64,000 nucleotides of DNA from Flavobacterium salilacus subsp. salilacus (GTDB taxonomy: Bacteria; Bacteroidota; Bacteroidia; Flavobacteriales; Flavobacteriaceae). Below, piece by piece: positions 9,250 through 16,174 of this stretch. The stretch's first letter is position 1. Each line of letters opens with the position of its first letter. The stretch covers positions 372,001 through 436,000 of the forward strand of contig NZ_SKBP01000001.1 in NCBI RefSeq assembly GCF_004634195.1, read 5' to 3'. Both the position numbers and the translations under genes were made by a program. The notes beneath the pieces are model-generated. The model saw nothing but the letters and a program-made list of their open reading frames with translations, made no database searches and was not told where the DNA came from.

Positions 9250-9480
9250 TTACTCTGCTACCTCCGGCTCAGGTTTCTTTTTCCTCAATCGGTATATGGC
9301 ATAACCTATCAAAGCCACAAGCAGGTACGGGAATATCATCAGGTAAACAATACCGTCATTAACCGCTTCGGGTTTTATACCGGTATCGCTACTCTCCAAT
9401 GCCGCACGGCACATGGCACATTGTGCATTGGCAGCAACTACCGTAAAAAACACTATAAGTACATAAACAACATTTTTCAT
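9250..9480 (-). CDS. Small exported/membrane protein with CxxC motif, oxidase-assembly neighbourhood
   Basis: 76 aa from the ATG at 9480; the in-frame GTG two codons upstream is less likely. Residues 1-20 form a signal peptide (ending NAQ). They are followed by CAMC, a short acidic stretch, one membrane helix (about 42-64) and a basic then acidic tail. The mature N-terminus therefore places a CxxC motif in the periplasm next to the membrane. It is last in a run with DUF420 and SCO genes. I infer, but cannot show, a role in metal or thiol handling for cytochrome oxidase. The gene is short, but its position, signal and helix make it credible. Confidence 0.65.
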   Translation of the reverse strand: MKNVVYVLIVFFTVVAANAQCAMCRAALESSDTGIKPEAVNDGIVYLMIFPYLLVALIGYAIYRLRKKKPEPEVAE

Positions 9481-9501
9481 TATCACTTTATTTACAGCTT
9501 A

Positions 9502-10056
9502 TTAATGCGCATAGTAAGGCGATATCATTAAATATACTATTACTCCTGTAACAGCTACATACAACCACAAGGGGTAAGTAATACGGGCTATCTTTTTATG
9601 TCTTTCAAATGAGTTTGTAATGGCTCGAACATAGGTTATCAATACAAATGGTATGATTACTACTGAAAGCATTATATGAGTAATAAGGATAAAATAGTAT
9701 ATATATTCTACTGCACCCTCTCCACCAAACTTTGTAGGGTCAGAAGTCATGTGATACGCTACATACATGGCAAGAAAAGCCACCGATAGCCCAATAGCAA
9801 ACTTCATCAGGTTTTCGTGCAGCTTTCGCTTTCCGCTCTTTACTGCCCAAACAGCCGTTACCAGTACTATTGCCGTAAGCCCGTTTATGGTAGCATATAT
9901 AGGGGGTAAAAAAGATAATGGTTCTACATCATACCCAAAGTCTTTTAGTTTAAAACCAAACAATAATGCTACAACCAACGGTATAGCTACAGATAGTATT
10001 ACTATCCATTTGTTATATTTACTTTCGGCATTGCCGCTTTGTACTGTATTTTCCAT
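9502..10056 (-). CDS. DUF420 family membrane protein (cytochrome oxidase-associated)
   Basis: 184 aa with five predicted membrane helices (about 19-38, 48-68, 82-102, 122-145 and 160-180) and conserved His in the membrane region (MYVAYH, ITHIM). DUF420 proteins resemble the CtaM assembly factors of heme-copper oxidases; that link is family knowledge. The start codon overlaps the SCO stop by one base (TAATG), which indicates translational coupling with the SCO gene and supports a role in oxidase assembly. Confidence 0.85.
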   Translation of the reverse strand: MENTVQSGNAESKYNKWIVILSVAIPLVVALLFGFKLKDFGYDVEPLSFLPPIYATINGLTAIVLVTAVWAVKSGKRKLHENLMKFAIGLSVAFLAMYVAYHMTSDPTKFGGEGAVEYIYYFILITHIMLSVVIIPFVLITYVRAITNSFERHKKIARITYPLWLYVAVTGVIVYLMISPYYAH

Positions 10057-10682
10057 TATTCTTCCAATAGTTTTTTAATATCTTCTTTTATTGCCTTGAT
10101 ACCTTCCTCTTCAAGCCCGTCATAATATAAAATAGGATTCCCGTATTTATCTTTCCTGCAACGGATTTTGCCGTCTTTATCAATTAATGCAAATAAGCCT
10201 GAATGCTCAAAACCGCCTGCTACATTTTTATTTTCACCGGCATACAGGTTAAAACCTTTTTGGGCAAGATTAAAAATATAATCTTTATCACCTGTAAGAA
10301 AATGCCAGTTATAATGCTTTACTCCCAAATGTTTGGCATGCGCTTTTAAAACTTGAGGTGTGTCATATTCAGGATTTATGGTAACGGATGCTATACCAAA
10401 CTCAGGATTGCCATAAAACTCATCCTGAAGTTTTAACATATTTTGGTTCATGATAGGGCAAATGGTGGGACAGGTAGAAAAAAAGAACTCTACCACATAT
10501 ACCTTACCCAAGTAGTCTTTATCCGTAATTTTTTTCTCATTCTGATCCGTGAGTTCAAAAGACGGAACAGGTACTATTTCTACCAAATCAGATTTCTCAA
10601 ATTTTGCAACGATTTTTGGCACTGCCCATATACCGAATATGAGTATAATAAAGGATATGCCTATGTAAGATTTGTTTTTCAT
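10056..10682 (-). CDS. SCO1/SenC family copper chaperone
   Basis: 208 aa with an N-terminal membrane anchor (about 7-24) and a periplasmic thioredoxin fold. The copper-binding CPTIC motif is C71 and C75, and a downstream His in GGFEHSG completes the usual Cys-Cys-His site. SCO proteins deliver copper to, or reduce, the CuA site of cytochrome oxidase subunit II. The gene sits between a cysteine-free SCO-like protein (upstream) and DUF420 (downstream), in a block of oxidase subunit and assembly genes. All expected ligands are present, so it should be functional. Confidence 0.92.
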   Translation of the reverse strand: MKNKSYIGISFIILIFGIWAVPKIVAKFEKSDLVEIVPVPSFELTDQNEKKITDKDYLGKVYVVEFFFSTCPTICPIMNQNMLKLQDEFYGNPEFGIASVTINPEYDTPQVLKAHAKHLGVKHYNWHFLTGDKDYIFNLAQKGFNLYAGENKNVAGGFEHSGLFALIDKDGKIRCRKDKYGNPILYYDGLEEEGIKAIKEDIKKLLEE

Positions 10683-10688
10683 TGAAAT

Positions 10689-11339
10689 TTAAATTTGCCT
10701 TTTATTATTCTTTTTCAAGGCAAGGCGGTATTCGGCAAGGATTATTTTTACATCGTCTGACATTTCATTATGCAAATCAGCAGCCGATATCGTGTTATAT
10801 CCTTCCTTATACTCCTCTTCTCCTTTTTTATTCTTGCCTTTCCTGCCACGCAGGTTTAAGTCCTTATCAATAATAAAAACATTCGGGGTACCATGTTTCT
10901 CATCCAGTTGCCCTACAAGTTGTAAGCCACCATAGTATTCCTGTATTTCCTGCGGCGATGCAAAAACAAAATGCCACCCGGACACATCTGTTATACGCCC
11001 CAGTTCTTCCAGCAATTCTTTTGCTTGGTTTTCTGTACCTATGGGAGCAACCATTACCATCTGGAAATCGGTAAACTCTTTATTTTTATTATAAATTTTC
11101 TGGTTCAGGTTAAAGGCATTGCCTTTATTGTATAAAACTCCCTCTCCCGGAAAACCGAGTATGGTTATTTTATCTTTCAATTTTATCTTCTCTCCCGAAA
11201 GCGATCTCCATTCCGGAAGTTCTTTAATCGTAGGAGTTACAATAGGCAGTTTAGCAAAAGTATTAATTCCTGAAGCAAAAAATAGGTAGGCTACAATGGG
11301 GAGGGCGAACAAAACAAAAAGTACAATCGTCTTTTTCAT
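10689..11339 (-). CDS. SCO-like thioredoxin-fold membrane protein without cysteines
   Basis: 216 aa from the ATG at 11339. A longer frame to 11363 would start upstream of the transcription start implied by the promoter box at 11361-11368. One membrane anchor (about 4-21) is followed by a thioredoxin-like fold. The segment TPNVFIIDKDLNLRGRKGK aligns by eye with SGLFALIDKDGKIRCRKDK of the adjacent SCO protein. There is no cysteine in the mature protein, so it cannot bind copper or exchange thiols like SCO. I infer a diverged SCO paralogue with a structural or scaffold role. It is 6 bases upstream of the SCO gene. Confidence 0.7.
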   Translation of the reverse strand: MKKTIVLFVLFALPIVAYLFFASGINTFAKLPIVTPTIKELPEWRSLSGEKIKLKDKITILGFPGEGVLYNKGNAFNLNQKIYNKNKEFTDFQMVMVAPIGTENQAKELLEELGRITDVSGWHFVFASPQEIQEYYGGLQLVGQLDEKHGTPNVFIIDKDLNLRGRKGKNKKGEEEYKEGYNTISAADLHNEMSDDVKIILAEYRLALKKNNKRQI

Positions 11340-11360
11340 ATCATGGTCTTTACAGTAGTG

Positions 11361-11368
11361 CAAAATTA
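11361..11368 (-). promoter_or_regulatory. Candidate -7 promoter box for the SCO/DUF420 operon
   Basis: Minus-strand TAATTTTG matches TAnnTTTG, lies 21 bases before the ATG at 11339 and just after the terminator that ends the oxidase-subunit operon. It would give the assembly genes their own transcript. Confidence 0.5.
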
Positions 11369-11374
11369 AAAAAA

Positions 11375-11393
11375 GGCGGTTTAAAAAACCGCC
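11375..11393 (-). terminator. Terminator at the end of the oxidase subunit III/IV operon
   Basis: A perfect 8-bp stem GGCGGTTT / AAACCGCC with a 3-base loop has A and T runs on either side, so it can act on both strands. On the minus strand it follows the subunit IV stop by about 20 bases. Confidence 0.8.
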
Positions 11394-11414
11394 TTTTTTA
11401 TAATAATCTGTCTC

Positions 11415-11765
11415 TTAGAAAAGCCATTTATAATGAGAATCGTGAAATACTTCAAAAACGTAATTACCTTCCATAAGTAAAATGAATACTAAATAGATAA
11501 TTAAGAATACCAATGGTGCTACAATAGACCATCTTAAGCTTCCTTTTTCTCCTTCAAGGTGCATAAAAGCCCACATAATATAGTATGCTTTTACTATTGT
11601 AAGTATAATGAACAGCCAGTTTAACAGGTTAAGTTTAAACAATTCTGTTCTGTATAATGCATCTGGTTTAAGAATACCGAATATAACCTCCACTATAGTT
11701 ATTACCGACAGTATTCCGAAAACCACCCATATTCTTTTTGTATTGGATTCGTGTGAATGTGCCAT
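11415..11765 (-). CDS. Cytochrome c oxidase subunit IV family protein
   Basis: 116 aa with three membrane helices (about 13-33, 46-70 and 80-102), the layout of prokaryotic subunit IV. The N-terminus is short and hydrophilic (MAHSHESNTK). It would be a small structural subunit of the aa3-type oxidase whose catalytic subunits I and II are encoded about 18 kb away, after the act operon. It is last in the operon with heme O synthase and two subunit III genes and is followed by a strong terminator. Confidence 0.85.
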   Translation of the reverse strand: MAHSHESNTKRIWVVFGILSVITIVEVIFGILKPDALYRTELFKLNLLNWLFIILTIVKAYYIMWAFMHLEGEKGSLRWSIVAPLVFLIIYLVFILLMEGNYVFEVFHDSHYKWLF

Positions 11766-11790
11766 GCTTTATATCGCTTTATTATTTTTA

Positions 11791-12774
11791 TTAAACTAAG
11801 TAGAAGAATGTAAATACAAATACCCACACTAAATCTACAAAGTGCCAGTATAAACCAACTTTCTCAACCATTTCATAACTCTTTCTTTTCTCATAAGTAC
11901 CTAAAAGTACATTGAAGAAAATAAGTATATTAATCATTACACCCGAGAATACGTGGAAACCGTGAAAGCCTGTAATAAAGAAAAAGAAGTTGGCAAATAA
12001 CTTGTGCCCGTATTCATTTCTTATAAGGTTTGCACCTCTTACCACTATTGCAGCATCTTCAAGCCTTTTTATAGACTCTTCTCGAGATAATATCGTTTTT
12101 TGTTTGTCTTTATTTAAAACTTCTGTTCTTACCAAAAGATTTGGATTTGCTTTGAAGCCTTCTATTACTTCTTCTACAGAATATTCTCCAAGAGTGGCAC
12201 CTTCTTCAAACCAAATACCGTTGCTTCTTGTTTTTTGTACCCTTTCGGTTGGCAGGGTAGCTGCAAACTCATCAAGGCTTACTCTTTTATGTTCCGGCGA
12301 AGCATCAACAAATTGCAGTATTGCACCACCTTTAGTTTCTACAGCGCCATATTCACCTTTTATAAAATTTTTCCATTCCCAAGCCTGTGACCCAAGGAAT
12401 ATAAAACCACCCACAATAGTAAGCAGCATATATATGGCTACCTTAGTTTTTTTCATCTGGTGCCCTGCATCAACTGCAAGTACCATTGTTACCGACGAAA
12501 ATATAAGGATAAACGTCATTAATGCAACATAATACATAGGTGCATCCACACCATGCAAAAATGGAAAGTGGGTAAATACCTCATCGGCTATAGGCCATGT
12601 TTCAAGAAATTTAAATCGGGAAAAACCGTATGATGCAAGAAATCCTGAAAAGGTAAGAGCATCTGATACGATAAAGAACCACATCATCAATTTGCCATAA
12701 CTCGCTCCCATAGGCTCGTTTCCTCCGCCCCAGGTCTTGCCTGTAGTAGCTGTTGTAGTAACTGTAGCTGCCAT
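11791..12774 (-). CDS. Cytochrome c oxidase subunit III (long form with extramembrane insertion)
   Basis: 327 aa. The membrane helices fit the COX3 family: two near the N-terminus, two in the middle and three at the end, with the conserved ITGFHGFHVFSGV and YWHFVDLVWVFVFTFFYL segments. Between helices, residues about 135-250 form a charged soluble insertion, which makes this protein much longer than the upstream subunit III paralogue (194 aa). It stabilises the catalytic core and proton uptake in heme-copper oxidases. It is separated from the upstream paralogue by 45 bases in the same operon. Confidence 0.88.
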   Translation of the reverse strand: MAATVTTTATTGKTWGGGNEPMGASYGKLMMWFFIVSDALTFSGFLASYGFSRFKFLETWPIADEVFTHFPFLHGVDAPMYYVALMTFILIFSSVTMVLAVDAGHQMKKTKVAIYMLLTIVGGFIFLGSQAWEWKNFIKGEYGAVETKGGAILQFVDASPEHKRVSLDEFAATLPTERVQKTRSNGIWFEEGATLGEYSVEEVIEGFKANPNLLVRTEVLNKDKQKTILSREESIKRLEDAAIVVRGANLIRNEYGHKLFANFFFFITGFHGFHVFSGVMINILIFFNVLLGTYEKRKSYEMVEKVGLYWHFVDLVWVFVFTFFYLV

Positions 12775-12819
12775 ATAATGTTAAGTGTTAAAAAGTTCTC
12801 AAATTTACATTTTTTTTTA

Positions 12820-13404
12820 TTAATAGAAATAGAAAAATAAAAACAAGTAAACCCACAAAATATCGAGAAAATGCCAAAACATTGCACCTAACTCTATTCC
12901 AAGGGTTTGAGAGGAACTGTATTTTTGTTTAAAATGATTATAAATTACAATAAGTAATACAATAATTCCTGCAAAAAGGTGTGCTAAGTGTACCACCGCA
13001 ACTATATATAAAAACGATGTGGTTATGGTGCTCTCTGCACCTGTAAAATAAAACCCAGCTTCTATAACCTGAGAAAAACCATAAAACTGAGCTACTACAA
13101 ACCCTATGCCCAAGGCAAGTGTAATTAACAATAATGATGTAGTAAGCGTTCTGTTATCTCTTTTCATGGCATTTTTAGCCATATGAAACGTTATACTGCT
13201 AAGTACAATAATAGCGGTACTTATCATAAAAGCATCGGGTAATACAAAATCATTAAGCCAGTCAGGACGTGAGGTACTTACCACATAGGCACTGGTAAGC
13301 CCTGCAAACATCATAAACATGCTTATCATACCAAACCATAAAAGCATCTTGTACGATTTGGCTTTTCTTTCATTATGCTCTTGTAGTGACATTCCCATTT
13401 CCAT
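12820..13404 (-). CDS. Cytochrome c oxidase subunit III (short form)
   Basis: 194 aa with five predicted membrane helices and the family hallmark segments VVHLAHLFAG and MFWHFLDILWVYLFLFFYFY. It is the typical short bacterial COX3. Having two different subunit III genes side by side suggests either two subunits in one complex or alternative forms; the sequence does not decide between them. It starts 3 bases after the heme O synthase stop, so translation is probably coupled. In-frame ATGs at residues 3 and 5 leave the exact start slightly open. Confidence 0.88.
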   Translation of the reverse strand: MEMGMSLQEHNERKAKSYKMLLWFGMISMFMMFAGLTSAYVVSTSRPDWLNDFVLPDAFMISTAIIVLSSITFHMAKNAMKRDNRTLTTSLLLITLALGIGFVVAQFYGFSQVIEAGFYFTGAESTITTSFLYIVAVVHLAHLFAGIIVLLIVIYNHFKQKYSSSQTLGIELGAMFWHFLDILWVYLFLFFYFY

Positions 13405-13407
13405 AAC

Positions 13408-14322
13408 TTATCGGATAAATTTATCTAAAACATATATTACCTGCAACAATGAGATGTATGACACGCTTACAAGCATCAGCTTGCGTGCCGCTTTGGCATC
13501 CATTTGTTTATATAACTTTACGGCATATACCAACATCCATACCCCTAAGGCTAACACAATGCCGGCTGAAACGTAACTGAGTTGCAGCTTGCCTGTAAAA
13601 CCGGTAACGGGCAGTAATGAGGCTATAATAAGCCATATTGTGTAAAGTATTGTTTGTAAAGCGGTTTTTTTATCTTTTTTACCCGTAGGCAACATAAAGA
13701 AACCTGCTTTTTTATAATCGTCGAACAAAAACCAGCCAATAGCCCAAAAATGGGGAAACTGCCAAAAGAATTGTATTAAAAACAGCGTTCCTGCCTCGAT
13801 ACCAAAATCATTGGTAGCTGCTACCCAACCCAACATAAAGGGTATAGCTCCGGGAAATGCTCCTACAAATACTGAAAGCGGAGTTATCCTTTTTAAAGGG
13901 GTGTATATACTGGTATATAAAAATATGGATATAGCGCCAAACATAGCCGTTTTGGGGTTAATGCCATATAATATAGCTATACCTGTAACGGTTAAACCCG
14001 AACCGAGCAAAAAGGCACTACGCACCGATATTTTACCCGAAGGTAACGGACGGTTTTTTGTCCTGTCCATAAGAGCATCGAGTTCTTTCTCTATAATCTG
14101 ATTAAAAACATTGGATGCTCCCACCATACAATATCCACCAATGGTGAGCAGTATAAGTGTTGCCCAACTGAAAGGATAAAGCTCAGAAAAGCCTAAAAGG
14201 TATCCTGCAACAGATGAAAACACAACACTAACAGCAAGTCTGGCTTTAGTTATTGCAACAAAATCTGCAAAAATTGATTTTAGAGAAACCTTATTTTCTG
14301 TAGCGTTCAACGTAACTTTCAT
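13408..14322 (-). CDS. ctaB: Protoheme IX farnesyltransferase (heme O synthase)
   Basis: 304 aa from the ATG at 14322. An in-frame TTG further upstream overlaps the promoter box, so it is not used. This UbiA-fold prenyltransferase has about eight membrane helices and carries the active-site region NVFNQIIEKELDALMDRT followed by NRPLPSG at about 75-100, with the Asp residues that bind Mg-diphosphate. It converts heme B to heme O, the precursor of heme A for the aa3-type oxidase. It is first in the operon with subunits III, III and IV, so cofactor and subunit supply are made together. Confidence 0.94.
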   Translation of the reverse strand: MKVTLNATENKVSLKSIFADFVAITKARLAVSVVFSSVAGYLLGFSELYPFSWATLILLTIGGYCMVGASNVFNQIIEKELDALMDRTKNRPLPSGKISVRSAFLLGSGLTVTGIAILYGINPKTAMFGAISIFLYTSIYTPLKRITPLSVFVGAFPGAIPFMLGWVAATNDFGIEAGTLFLIQFFWQFPHFWAIGWFLFDDYKKAGFFMLPTGKKDKKTALQTILYTIWLIIASLLPVTGFTGKLQLSYVSAGIVLALGVWMLVYAVKLYKQMDAKAARKLMLVSVSYISLLQVIYVLDKFIR

Positions 14323-14340
14323 GGGTATTAAAAACTGGCG

Positions 14341-14348
14341 CAAAGATA
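14341..14348 (-). promoter_or_regulatory. Promoter of the ctaB-coxIII-coxIII-coxIV operon
   Basis: Minus-strand TATCTTTG fits TAnnTTTG and has a TTG 20 bases upstream. It lies 19 bases before the ATG at 14322, giving a very short leader. Confidence 0.55.
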
Positions 14349-14363
14349 CTTTAAAAAAAACAT

Positions 14364-14431
14364 TTCATCAACACGAATAATCTTAAAATGAACTCTTCTC
14401 AAAATATAATAAAAATATCTTCATCAACACG
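14364..14431. repeat. 12-base direct repeat upstream of ctaB
   Basis: TTCATCAACACG occurs at 14364-14375 and again at 14420-14431, 56 bases apart, around and upstream of the -33 region of the ctaB promoter. It could be an operator or chance. Nothing else is seen in this gap apart from the deoC terminator. Confidence 0.4.
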
Positions 14432-14521
14432 CAACCATTTTAAAAGCCATGCATCTTGTATATGTGACACTTTTTTTAAGTCGTTATAAAAAGAAAATTT
14501 GGGAAAATTGCTATGAAAGAG

Positions 14522-14553
14522 AGAACCTTCTTCGTTTTATGCGGGAAGGTTCT
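14522..14553 (-). terminator. Hairpin after deoC
   Basis: A 9-bp perfect stem AGAACCTTC / GAAGGTTCT with a 14-base loop lies 17 bases after the deoC stop on the minus strand. The T run is better on the plus strand, so on the minus strand it is a weak terminator. Confidence 0.5.
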
Positions 14554-14569
14554 TTTGATTTTAATAGTA

Positions 14570-15313
14570 TCAGTAATCATTTTTTCCGCTACCGCCTGTT
14601 ACAATTGCTTTGGCTGATGACGTACCTATTCTTTTTACTCCGAGCATTATCATTTGTACAGCTTCGTCATACGTTCTTATACCTCCCGCAGCCTTTACCG
14701 GAAGCGGAAACGAATTTTCCAGCATTAATATAATAGCAGGAAGCGTTGCGCCATTAGACATCCCATCGTCAGTAACATAAAAGCCGGTAGATGATTTAAC
14801 AAATACTTTTTGATAATTTTCTTCTTCAAAATTGGCAAGCACTACGTTTTTTATAAGAACACTCAATTGTACTATCTGCTGCTTGTTAAGTGCCGCAACC
14901 TCTATTATCCATTTTACAACTTTTTCGCTCTCCATACCCAACCGGGTACACTCCAGCACCTGTTGCTTCACTTCAGCAACTCTGCCTTCTTTAAATGCGG
15001 TATAATTCACAACAAAGTCAAGCTCATCAGCACCATCATTAATAGCGGTTTGGGCTTCCTGTAATTTTTCTTGGATTGTGCCCCTGCCTTCAGGAAAATC
15101 GATAACAGTACCTACTCCAACTTTTGAGCCGGCAGCTATTATCATCTCCTTTGCCATCGCTACCATTTCAGGTCGTATCATAACCAGTTTAAAATTTTCT
15201 TGTATGGCTTCGGCTACAACAGCCTTAACCTCCTCAAGGTTTTTAAGCTCTGTAAGTCCTGCCTGTACCGCAGTTTTTAAATAGGTAGAATCAAGATATT
15301 GTTTTAATTCCAT
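14570..15313 (-). CDS. deoC: Deoxyribose-phosphate aldolase
   Basis: 247 aa, a TIM-barrel class I aldolase. The Schiff-base lysine is in FVKSSTGF at about residue 170, and the second catalytic region is KAAGGIRTYDEA near the C-terminus. It cleaves 2-deoxyribose 5-phosphate to glyceraldehyde 3-phosphate and acetaldehyde in deoxynucleoside breakdown. The end GTSSAKAIVTGG is typical. It stands alone between two hairpins, with no other nucleoside-catabolism gene beside it. Start codon ATG at 15313, directly after the upstream terminator's T run. Confidence 0.93.
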   Translation of the reverse strand: MELKQYLDSTYLKTAVQAGLTELKNLEEVKAVVAEAIQENFKLVMIRPEMVAMAKEMIIAAGSKVGVGTVIDFPEGRGTIQEKLQEAQTAINDGADELDFVVNYTAFKEGRVAEVKQQVLECTRLGMESEKVVKWIIEVAALNKQQIVQLSVLIKNVVLANFEEENYQKVFVKSSTGFYVTDDGMSNGATLPAIILMLENSFPLPVKAAGGIRTYDEAVQMIMLGVKRIGTSSAKAIVTGGSGKNDY

Positions 15314-15331
15314 AATAGTTTTAAAAAAAAA

Positions 15332-15357
15332 TACCCCCCGCTATAAACGGAGGGGTA
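15332..15357 (-). terminator. Terminator after the vanZ-like gene
   Basis: A GC-rich stem (about 9 bp, one imperfection) around a CTATAAA loop is followed on the minus strand by nine Ts. It lies a few bases after the VanZ-family stop and ends the gcvH-VanZ transcript. Confidence 0.8.
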
Positions 15358-15362
15358 GTATA

Positions 15363-15737
15363 TTATTTTTTGCTTTTTTGTATCAACCACATTCCTATTG
15401 CAGCGGTTATACTGCCAAGGGTATTAAACACAATGTCCATAACATCGGCTTCCCTGCCTTGTGTAAATAAGCCTTGAGATATTTCTACAAAAGTACCATA
15501 TATAAAGGCTAAAGATATTGAAATAAGCCTTGCATGCTTAGCGCTGACAGTACTCCTGAAATTTAGGTAAGCATACCACAACAGGGTAAATATAAAATAG
15601 AATACAAAATGCCCGTATTTATCCTTATTCGGGAGTTCCACATCATTAACACCCCCTAATTTTTCTATGCTAACCAAGCATAAAACTGTTACAAACAGTG
15701 TCCATGCTATAGCAGCCCAGAAATAAATACTACGCAC
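15363..15737 (-). CDS. VanZ family membrane protein
   Basis: 124 aa from the GTG at 15737, which overlaps the end of gcvH by 8 bases; a TTG one codon earlier is also possible. It has four membrane helices (about 6-24, 43-60, 75-93 and 102-119) with the VanZ-like polar residues [19 protein letters not shown] and [21 protein letters not shown]. VanZ itself gives low-level teicoplanin resistance, but most family members have no known role, and no van cluster is present. The overlap suggests translational coupling to gcvH, a pairing that makes no obvious metabolic sense. Confidence 0.8.
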   Translation of the reverse strand: MRSIYFWAAIAWTLFVTVLCLVSIEKLGGVNDVELPNKDKYGHFVFYFIFTLLWYAYLNFRSTVSAKHARLISISLAFIYGTFVEISQGLFTQGREADVMDIVFNTLGSITAAIGMWLIQKSKK

Positions 15738-16110
15738 CAATAAGCTCTTTATATTGTTCGTCGCTCAGTAGCGCTGCTACTTCATCAGGGTTACTAATTT
15801 TTACTTTCACCATCCAACCATTACCATAAGGGTCGCTGTTTACATTTTCAGGTGTAGTTTCAAGTTCTTCGTTAAATTCGATAATTTCACCACTCAATGG
15901 CAAGAAAAGGTCAGACACTGTTTTTACAGCTTCAACTGTACCAAAAACCTCATCTTTATCAAGTGTTTGGTCCAGTGTTTCCACCTCTACATATACAATA
16001 TCTCCAAGCTCTTTCTGTGCAAAGTCAGTAATACCAACTATTGCAACATCGCCATCAATTTTAACCCACTCGTGGTCTTTAGTGTACTTTAATTCTGCAG
16101 GTATATTCAT
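15730..16110 (-). CDS. gcvH: Glycine cleavage system H protein
   Basis: 126 aa from the ATG at 16110; the TTG 21 bases earlier would add a non-conserved Lys/Asn stretch. The lipoyl-binding lysine is K63 in [13 protein letters not shown], and the C-terminal NPYG-type segment appears as [13 protein letters not shown]. The lipoylated H protein shuttles the aminomethyl group between the P, T and L proteins, none of which is encoded nearby. It follows sprA with a 64-base gap and overlaps the VanZ-like gene. Confidence 0.94.
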   Translation of the reverse strand: MNIPAELKYTKDHEWVKIDGDVAIVGITDFAQKELGDIVYVEVETLDQTLDKDEVFGTVEAVKTVSDLFLPLSGEIIEFNEELETTPENVNSDPYGNGWMVKVKISNPDEVAALLSDEQYKELIGA

Positions 16111-16174
16111 GTTTTTGTTTGTTTTTAGCAAATGTATGTTTTAATACTATAATTTTAAAATGATTTTCTTCAAA

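Noticed and set aside
15363..15737. Glycopeptide resistance gene vanZ
   Set aside because: Only general family similarity; no van ligase or regulatory genes are nearby.
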